This document shows, piece by piece, positions 6,255 through 9,871 of a DNA stretch of 9,871 nt (position 1 is the stretch's first letter; each line of letters starts with the position of its first letter). The notes beneath the pieces are model-generated. The model worked only from the letters and a program-made list of their open reading frames with translations, was not told the DNA's origin and searched no databases. The position numbers and the translations under genes are program-made. The stretch is from Acidobacteria bacterium RIFCSPHIGHO2_01_FULL_67_28 (GTDB taxonomy: Bacteria; Acidobacteriota; Terriglobia; Acidiferrales; 2-02-FULL-67-57), in assembly GCA_001766965.1 (NCBI GenBank), contig MEKM01000034.1, forward strand, positions 1 through 9,871. Direction: 5' to 3'.

Positions 6255-6407
6255 GTGGCCAAGAGTTACGAGACCTTTCAAAAGCGGCAGCGGGAAAGGG
6301 CCCGGCAGGAAAAAGCCCGTTTGAAGCGGGAAAGCCGCGAACAGAAACGCCGCGAGAAAAAAGAGTCGCCGACTCCCGCCCCTGGGAACCCGCCGGCGGA
6401 GAGTTAG
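6255..6407 (+). CDS. Very basic 50-residue protein, helical
   Basis: The GTG start at 6255 is preceded by AGGAG at 6246-6250 with ideal spacing. The product begins MAKSYETFQKRQRERARQEK and has 16 Lys/Arg among its first 37 residues, interleaved with Glu and Gln, so a single long charged helix or coiled coil is likely. The last dozen residues are Pro/Ala/Gly-rich and disordered. I recall similar short proteins annotated as hypothetical in related genomes, but no function is known to me. Nucleic-acid or ribosome binding would fit the charge, which is inference. It ends 9 bp from the stop of the convergent gene at 6417. An in-frame ATG at 6210 would place the start inside the structured leader and is less likely. 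Confidence 0.75.
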   Translation: MAKSYETFQKRQRERARQEKARLKRESREQKRREKKESPTPAPGNPPAES

Positions 6408-6416
6408 CGCATCCCT

Positions 6417-6704
6417 TCAGGAGCGCTTGCGGGGCGTGCGACGCTCCAAGTAATCGTGAATATCAGTCGCCTCGATCTTGAGCTGCCGCAGGGCTGGCGT
6501 CTCGGTGGTCTCGGCAGCGAGTTCGCGCTTCAATCGCAGGAAGCAGATCTCCGGCCCTTGCTGGTACTTCAAGGTGGTGGAGCGGAACGCTTCCGCCTTT
6601 ACCTGCACCGCGAAGGCTCGGTGCTCCTCCAGAGAGTCAATCACATGAAAGTCATAGACGCGTGCGGTGGCGGTGACACGGAAGCCCACGTACTGGATGT
6701 TCAC
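6417..6704 (-). CDS. Hypothetical protein, 95 residues
   Basis: The GTG at 6704 has AAAGGA six bases upstream and gives a protein starting MNIQYVGFRVTATARVYDF. A TTG at 6752 would extend it but has no comparable site. The sequence alternates short strands and a charged helix: a strand-rich N-terminal half with FHVIDSLEEHRAFAVQV, then a QQGPEICFLRLKRELAAE helix, and an end with TDIHDYLERR and a basic tail. There is no signal peptide, membrane segment or metal motif. I do not recognise the family. Codon composition matches the neighbours. It lies 73 bp downstream of pgeF on the same strand and may be carried on its transcript, and it meets the 50-residue gene tail to tail. Confidence 0.7.
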   Translation of the reverse strand: MNIQYVGFRVTATARVYDFHVIDSLEEHRAFAVQVKAEAFRSTTLKYQQGPEICFLRLKRELAAETTETPALRQLKIEATDIHDYLERRTPRKRS

Positions 6705-6777
6705 AGGGAATCCTTTCTTGCTCCCGTGCAGTATGCGCCCTCCCGGCCCCAATAGCCAGCCCGGACTAAGAGGAATC

Positions 6778-7668
6778 TCAGCGCTGGACGATTCCCACGA
6801 CTCCCATCATCCTGCCTGTCTTTCCGCGCTCCGCACGATGTGAAAAGAACAGGTCCGTCCGGCAGGCGGTGCAGTCGGGCGAGGCCCAGATACTCTTGGC
6901 TTTCAGACCCGCTTCAACCAACTGGCGCCGGTTGGCTTCGACCAGGTCGAGAAAGAACTTCTCTCCATAGGGTGAAGTGACCGCCGGGCGGGGCCGCGGC
7001 AGCCCGGGCGCCGGGTCCATCAACGGTTGCTGCCAATGCACCTGGCTGGGCGAGGGGGCAATCCGCAAGATGAGTTTGTCCCAGTAGGCGAACTTGGCCT
7101 CAAAGCCTTCCACCACTTCGCGGCCGACTTCGTAGCAGCAGCGGTGAATGCCGGGGCCGAAGGCCGCGAGCATCCTTTTGGGGCGGCAGCCGAACTCCTG
7201 CCGCATCCGGCCGACAGTTTTCGCCACGATGCCGGCGAGCGTGCCGCGCCAGCCGGCGTGCACAGCGGCCACGACGCGCCGCGCCGGATCGGCTATCAGA
7301 ATGGGCAAGCAGTCGGCCACCTGCACAGCCAGCAGCAGGCCCGGCCGGTCAGTGAGGAGCGCGTCGCCGGTGAACTTGGCGGCGCCGTCGCGCTCGCGGC
7401 TCGGCCGTCCCAGGCCGTCTGACCCCTCTAGGGGAAGAACGCGGATGAGGTCGGTGTGGCGTTGGCGCAGGGTGACGAGCTGCCAGGGTCGCCGGGCAGT
7501 GAGCGCGCCGAGCAGCGCCCGCCGGTGGCGCACGACCGCGGCGGGAGACTTCGCGACCGAGTAGTTCAGGTTGAACGCGCCCGGAGCGCGGGTCGAGAAC
7601 CCATGCGCCAGCCAGCACAGGCGGGCGAGGTTCGGCGCCCGCAACAGCTTGATTCTTGTCGTAGGCAT
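6778..7668 (-). CDS. pgeF: Laccase-domain protein PgeF (YfiH family)
   Basis: A protein of 296 residues, slightly longer than usual for this family. HGFSTR is near the N-terminus (22-27). The three metal ligands of the family are in place: H71 in QRHTD, C120 in VADCLPIL and H137 in AAVHAGWRG, with the Cys-to-His spacing of 17 seen in E. coli YfiH. GPGIHRCCYEVG and the C-terminal SPDCTACRTDLFFSHR and TGRMMG complete the pattern. Members have been described as multicopper polyphenol oxidases, as purine nucleoside phosphorylases/adenosine deaminases, and in E. coli as PgeF, which removes wrongly built peptidoglycan precursors. The exact activity here is open. The ATG at 7668 is the only plausible start; the frame stays open upstream only because it runs opposite acpS. 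It diverges from acpS across 42 bp. Confidence 0.93.
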   Translation of the reverse strand: MPTTRIKLLRAPNLARLCWLAHGFSTRAPGAFNLNYSVAKSPAAVVRHRRALLGALTARRPWQLVTLRQRHTDLIRVLPLEGSDGLGRPSRERDGAAKFTGDALLTDRPGLLLAVQVADCLPILIADPARRVVAAVHAGWRGTLAGIVAKTVGRMRQEFGCRPKRMLAAFGPGIHRCCYEVGREVVEGFEAKFAYWDKLILRIAPSPSQVHWQQPLMDPAPGLPRPRPAVTSPYGEKFFLDLVEANRRQLVEAGLKAKSIWASPDCTACRTDLFFSHRAERGKTGRMMGVVGIVQR

Positions 7669-7683
7669 CGCCGCCGGCTCCGA

Positions 7684-7692
7684 TGATACACT
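7684..7692 (+). promoter_or_regulatory. Possible extended -10 promoter of acpS
   Basis: TGATACACT is a TGn extended -10 followed by TACACT, the same -10 hexamer as in the promoter before the radical SAM gene. It sits 18 bases before the acpS ATG, so transcription would start about 10 bases before the ATG. There is no recognisable -35 box 17 bp upstream, which extended -10 promoters can tolerate. The 42-bp gap must serve both pgeF and acpS. Confidence 0.3.
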
Positions 7693-7710
7693 GGTCGCCG
7701 GCCACCGAAT

Positions 7711-8088
7711 ATGATCGTCGGCACGGGCATCGACATCGCCGAACCCGCCCGCGTGCGGGCGGCGGCGGAGCGCTACGGGCGGCGTTTCCTCGAGCGGGTG
7801 TTCACGGAGAAAGAAATCGCCTACTGCGAGCGCAAGCGCAACAAGTGGGAGCGCTACGCCGCGCGCTTCGCCGCCAAGGAAGCGGCCATGAAGGCGCTCG
7901 GCACGGGCTGGCGCCGCGGGGTGCGCTGGCGGGACTTCGAGGTGACGAACCTGCCGGGCGGCCGGCCGACGCTCGCGCTCTCCGGCCAGGCCGGAAAATT
8001 CGGCCGCCGCCAGGGCGTGCGCCGCATCGCCCTCTCCCTCACCCACGCCGAGCAGTTCGTCCTCGCCCAGGTCATCTTCGAAAAGTAA
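7711..8088 (+). CDS. acpS: Holo-[acyl-carrier-protein] synthase
   Basis: A 125-residue phosphopantetheinyl transferase that moves 4'-phosphopantetheine from CoA to the serine of acyl carrier protein, activating it for fatty acid synthesis. The N-terminus MIVGTGIDIAEPARV carries the magnesium ligand D8, and RYAARFAAKEAAMKALGTG carries E57; both are at the standard positions. FTEKEIAYCE and the C-terminal ALSLTHAEQFVLAQV are further family blocks. The length is normal for the AcpS type that forms trimers. The ATG at 7711 is fixed by the family N-terminus, yet no Shine-Dalgarno sequence precedes it. With a start of transcription near 7700 the mRNA would be nearly leaderless. It diverges from pgeF and is followed by the 343-bp repeat-rich gap. 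Confidence 0.95.
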   Translation: MIVGTGIDIAEPARVRAAAERYGRRFLERVFTEKEIAYCERKRNKWERYAARFAAKEAAMKALGTGWRRGVRWRDFEVTNLPGGRPTLALSGQAGKFGRRQGVRRIALSLTHAEQFVLAQVIFEK

Positions 8089-8155
8089 TCCCCGGTCGGA
8101 AAAAACTGGAACTGGCTGCCAGGTTGGCTCGTACTGCTCTAGTGAACGAAGCAGG

Positions 8156-8215
8156 TGTGGCACCGGCCTCTGGCCGGTGAGAAGAAAAGGACACAGGCGG
8201 GACGCCTGTGCCACA
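8156..8215. repeat. Bipartite REP-like palindrome
   Basis: Outer arms TGTGGCAC (8156-8163) and GTGCCACA (8208-8215) enclose two perfect hairpins. The first is ACCGGCC-TCT-GGCCGGT (8162-8178) and the second is CACAGGCG-GGA-CGCCTGTG (8192-8210), joined by a purine-rich linker of 13 bases. The unit of about 60 bp could form a cruciform or a clover-leaf RNA. The CACAGGCG/CGCCTGTG hairpin resembles a palindrome I recall as widely repeated between genes in acidobacterial genomes. No second copy lies in this window, so its repeat status needs the genome. Confidence 0.55.
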
Positions 8216-8313
8216 AGGTTGGAACGAGAGGAAGACGCCCGGGGGAGGAAGCCCCTGCTAACCCTCCTCCCGCAGAGGCGTCTAACCGGGTGACCACGGT
8301 TTTGGTGGTTGTG

Positions 8314-8365
8314 GCGCCGCTAAGCTGCGGGCACGCCCCAAGGCCCAACTGGGGCGCAGCGGCGC
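8314..8365. other. Compound inverted repeat
   Basis: GCGCCGCT (8314-8321) pairs with AGCGGCGC (8358-8365), and inside it CGCCCCA (8334-8340) pairs with TGGGGCG (8350-8356) around a nine-base loop. The left side has a 12-base bulge while the right side has one unpaired base. It lies between the REP-like unit and the long stem at 8380-8427, and may add to bidirectional termination. Confidence 0.4.
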
Positions 8366-8379
8366 AACACGACCATCAG

Positions 8380-8427
8380 AGGGAAGGCGGGCCGGGTTGA
8401 CGCTCCCGTTACCGGCCCGCTTTCCCT
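8380..8427 (-). terminator. Long stem downstream of the DUF4412-like gene
   Basis: AGGGAAGGCGGGCCGG (8380-8395) pairs with CCGGCCCGCTTTCCCT (8412-8427), a 16-base stem with one G-T mismatch and a 16-base loop. It starts 4 bases after the stop codon of the minus-strand gene, the position of a transcription terminator. In the minus direction it is followed by CTGATGGTCGTGTTG, which is only mildly U-rich, so termination may be less efficient than with a true U-run. The stem would mainly protect the mRNA 3' end. Confidence 0.5.
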
Positions 8428-8431
8428 GACC

Positions 8432-9217
8432 TTACTCCTCCACGTCCATCTCGGTCTTTTCCAGCCCGGGCGGGAGCGTGAAGAGACCTGGCTCGAGCGC
8501 GCGGCGCTCGGCCTTGGTGACCTTCTCTTCCGCCACCGCCTGGCCGCCGTCGTAGGCGAGCGAACGCACGGGGAAGCCTTCGATGTGGCGGCTGGCCGGC
8601 ACCAAGCCGGCGCCGCCGGGGGCCGACTGGCCCAGGGGCGCGAGGAAGCGCCCCAGGGCCTGGAAGGTTTTGTACTCGGCCTCGGCAAGCTGAAGCTGGT
8701 CGGGCGAGGCAGTCCAGACTTCGCCGCTGCGCTTGCCCCCCGCGAGCTGCTCGTAGTGGATGCAGGTGAAGGAGCCGATCTTCTCCCCGCGGCCCATCTC
8801 GCGCACGGTCATATCGGAGGCGCCGCCCATCTGCTGCTTCATCATCTCTTCGATCATTTTCCGCCGCTCGGGAGGCATCTGGGCGAGCTGGGCTTCCATC
8901 GTCTTGCGGGCTTCGTCCATGCGCTTCTTCATGTCGGCCATCTTGGCGGCGGTCATCTCGTAGTAGGTGCCGGCGACGCGGTCGATGACCCACAGCACCT
9001 GCTTCGACTCGTCGAAGATGGTGATGGTGTGCTCGCCCTCGGCGCTCCGCACCTCAATGCGGAGCCGCCCGGCGTCGATGTACATGGTTGTCTGCACCAG
9101 GGGAGTCTCGCCGCCTGGTTCGCGCTGCTCCTGCTGGATGACCACGCCGGCCGCGGCGGGAAGGCTCGCCAGCGCCAGCGCACACGCCAGCGCCACACTG
9201 CTCTTCGGGATTTTCAT
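8432..9217 (-). CDS. Secreted DUF4412-like protein with Met-rich helix
   Basis: A protein of 261 residues starting MKIPKSSVALACALALASLP, a Sec signal peptide with likely cleavage after AAA at 21-23. The mature part begins with strands (QTTMYIDAGRLRIEVRS, TITIFDE, VLWVIDRVAGTYYEMT) as in DUF4412 proteins, which describe lipoprotein-like or periplasmic domains. Then residues 88-141 form a charged helix containing 12 methionines, and a strand-rich second half (GSFTCIHYEQLAGGK, HIEGFPVRSLAYDGG) follows. There is no lipobox cysteine, so it should be periplasmic or exported. AAGGAG eight bases before the ATG at 9217 and a promoter at 9259-9288 fix the start. Function is unknown. The DUF assignment is from sequence feel, not a search. 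Confidence 0.8.
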   Translation of the reverse strand: MKIPKSSVALACALALASLPAAAGVVIQQEQREPGGETPLVQTTMYIDAGRLRIEVRSAEGEHTITIFDESKQVLWVIDRVAGTYYEMTAAKMADMKKRMDEARKTMEAQLAQMPPERRKMIEEMMKQQMGGASDMTVREMGRGEKIGSFTCIHYEQLAGGKRSGEVWTASPDQLQLAEAEYKTFQALGRFLAPLGQSAPGGAGLVPASRHIEGFPVRSLAYDGGQAVAEEKVTKAERRALEPGLFTLPPGLEKTEMDVEE

Positions 9218-9258
9218 CGGTTGGACTCCTTCGCCAGCCCTGGGCCGGCCCGGAAAGA

Positions 9259-9288
9259 ATCCTACGCGGTTTGGCGGACAGGGGTCAA
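9259..9288 (-). promoter_or_regulatory. Promoter of the DUF4412-like gene
   Basis: Read on the minus strand, TTGACC (9283-9288, five of six consensus bases) is followed after 18 bp by TAGGAT (9259-9264, four of six). Transcription would start near 9252, giving a leader of about 35 bases with AAGGAG before the ATG. The gene therefore need not depend on read-through from the zinc-ribbon gene 150 bp upstream. I see nothing else in the 150-bp gap. Confidence 0.5.
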
Positions 9289-9367
9289 TGGGGCGGGCTC
9301 CGCAGCACCGCCGCGCAGAAAACGAGCGTCAGCGGCGCCAGTCGCGAGCCGCGGTTGCGAGAAAAAC

Positions 9368-9673
9368 CTACAGCGCGGCGGCCCCGGCCGTGCGCCGCTG
9401 CTGGTAGCACTCGCGGCAGTAGACGGGCCGCCCCTGGGTAGGCTTGAAGGGAACGGTGGTCTCTTTACCGCACTGCGAGCAAATGGTGACGGTCTCTACC
9501 CGCTGGTAGGAACCGCCTGCGCCCAGAGCCTGATTGCGCTTGGCCTTACAGGGTTTGCAGCGCCGGGGTTCGTGCTTGAAGCCCTTGTCGGCGAAAAACA
9601 TCTGCTCGCCGGCCGTCCACACGAACTCGGCACTGCAGTCCACACAAACGAGCACCTTGTCCTGGAACTCCAT
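9368..9673 (-). CDS. Double zinc-ribbon protein, CxxC-x17-CxxC type
   Basis: A protein of 101 residues with two ribbon modules. The first uses C10/C13 (CVDC) and C39/C42 (CKPC) with the FVWTAGEQMFFADKGF core typical of the small 'probable zinc-ribbon' domain (zf-trcl). The second uses C65/C68 (CSQC) and C86/C89 (CREC), with exactly 17 residues between the pairs, the hallmark of the CxxC-x17-CxxC domain. Eight cysteines imply two zinc ions. Binding to RNA, DNA or protein is usual for such ribbons, but no specific role is known to me. GGGGAG upstream of the ATG at 9673 supports the start. It lies 74 bp behind rpsU on the same strand, so it may be co-transcribed with ribosomal protein bS21. A link to translation is inference. 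Confidence 0.85.
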   Translation of the reverse strand: MEFQDKVLVCVDCSAEFVWTAGEQMFFADKGFKHEPRRCKPCKAKRNQALGAGGSYQRVETVTICSQCGKETTVPFKPTQGRPVYCRECYQQRRTAGAAAL

Positions 9674-9720
9674 CCCTGACTCCCCACGCAGGCGCGCTCC
9701 GCTGGACTTCCCCCGCTCCC

Positions 9721-9748
9721 GACTCCCCGGAAGACCGCCGGAGGGGTC
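9721..9748 (-). terminator. Hairpin directly after rpsU
   Basis: GACTCC-CCGG (9721-9730) pairs with CCGG-A-GGGGTC (9738-9748) around a seven-base loop, with one bulged A and one G-T pair; the last paired base is in the rpsU stop codon. No U-run follows in the minus direction, so it may act as a partial terminator or processing site that sets the ratio of rpsU to the zinc-ribbon gene. Confidence 0.35.
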
Positions 9749-9871
9749 TAGCTGAGTTCGCGCCTCTTCTTTTTCCGTGCCCTCTTGCGCGCCAGAGCTT
9801 GCTTGATCCGGCGCCGCTCCCCGGGTTTCAAGTAGTAGGAGTGTTTCTTGATCTCCTTGATGATGTCTTCC
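9748..9871 (-). CDS. rpsU: 30S ribosomal protein bS21 (C-terminal part)
   Basis: Forty codons and a TAG stop, running off the right edge; the N-terminal third or so is missing. The peptide reads EDIIKEIKKHSYYLKPGERR and continues as an extremely basic tail (RKRARKKKRR) ending ELS. The block I-K-K/R-H-S-Y-Y-L-K-P followed by a Lys/Arg-rich tail is diagnostic of bS21, a small protein of the 30S subunit near the anti-Shine-Dalgarno end of 16S rRNA, involved in translation initiation. It is too close to the window edge to judge its upstream signals. The next gene on the same strand is the double zinc-ribbon protein. Confidence 0.93.
   Translation of the reverse strand, partial: EDIIKEIKKHSYYLKPGERRRIKQALARKRARKKKRRELS

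Larger units (their letters stand above)
8089..8431. other. Gene-free palindrome-rich stretch between acpS and the DUF4412-like gene
   Basis: This is the longest gene-free stretch in the window. Plus- and minus-strand genes converge on it. It contains, from left to right, a bipartite hairpin repeat (8156-8215), a compound inverted repeat (8314-8365) and a long terminator-like stem (8380-8427). Open frames crossing it (for example 8155-8400 on the plus strand) consist of the palindromes themselves and have no coding character. The segment ACCAC-GGTTTT-GGTGGT near 8293-8309 is a further small hairpin. The stretch probably ends transcription from both sides. Confidence 0.55.

Noticed and set aside
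7669..8214. Long N-terminal extension of pgeF making a protein of 478 residues
   Set aside because: The extension is the antisense of acpS and the repeat-rich gap. The family N-terminus begins at the ATG at 7668.
8097..8228. Possible third, degraded copy of the 108-bp element (CGGAAAAAACTGGAACTGGC at 8097 and GTTGGAACG at 8218)
   Set aside because: The first resembles the right end of copy 1 and the second shares nine bases, but no facing left arm is present and spacing and orientation do not fit. Chance or decay cannot be told apart.
8155..8400. Small plus-strand open frame in the gap after acpS
   Set aside because: It consists of palindromic repeat sequence, and no ribosome-binding site or coding signature is seen.
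1..9871. CRISPR array, tRNA or rRNA genes, transposase or phage genes
   Set aside because: No regularly spaced direct repeats, no recognisable tRNA or rRNA segment and no mobile-element protein found on reading both strands by eye.

Overview
This is a GC-rich (about two-thirds G+C) bacterial chromosomal window of mostly core genes. Gene content, high GC at third codon positions and the style of the intergenic palindromes suggest an acidobacterium-like organism. That is an inference from general familiarity, not from a search. I see no rRNA, tRNA, CRISPR array, phage gene or transposase.

Left part (1-3400). A minus-strand cluster runs leftwards: a small receiver-like protein that has lost its phospho-acceptor (1228-1620), the alpha subunit of a 2-oxoacid:ferredoxin oxidoreductase (78-1205), and the first 26 residues of its TPP-binding beta subunit (1-78). 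To the right lies an M16 zinc peptidase gene (1937-3211, minus). It is bracketed by two 108-bp elements with 17-bp terminal inverted repeats (1833-1940 and 3279-3386), both in the same orientation. They look like a non-autonomous MITE-like family. The left copy supplies the stop codon of the peptidase gene, and the right copy fills much of the divergent promoter gap to rlmN.

Middle part (3400-6780). On the plus strand are rlmN (23S rRNA/tRNA m2A methyltransferase) and, behind its own good sigma70-type promoter, a cobalamin-binding-domain radical SAM enzyme of unknown substrate. A nested inverted-repeat segment (6169-6235) follows, then a 50-residue very basic protein. Converging on it from the minus strand is a 95-residue protein I do not recognise.

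Right part (6780-9871). pgeF (laccase-domain, peptidoglycan editing/purine nucleoside phosphorylase family, minus) and acpS (holo-ACP synthase, plus) diverge from a 42-bp gap. After acpS comes a 343-bp gene-free stretch with three consecutive inverted-repeat structures. Then, all on the minus strand, come a secreted DUF4412-like protein with a methionine-rich helix, a double zinc-ribbon protein of the CxxC-x17-CxxC type, and the C-terminal part of ribosomal protein bS21 (rpsU) running off the right edge.

The window is mainly housekeeping: keto-acid/ferredoxin metabolism, RNA modification, ACP activation, cell-wall quality control and ribosome. I found no clear new multi-gene system. The most unusual items are the paired 108-bp elements around the peptidase gene, the degenerate receiver placed before the oxidoreductase, the structured leader at 6169-6235, and the orphan B12-radical SAM enzyme.
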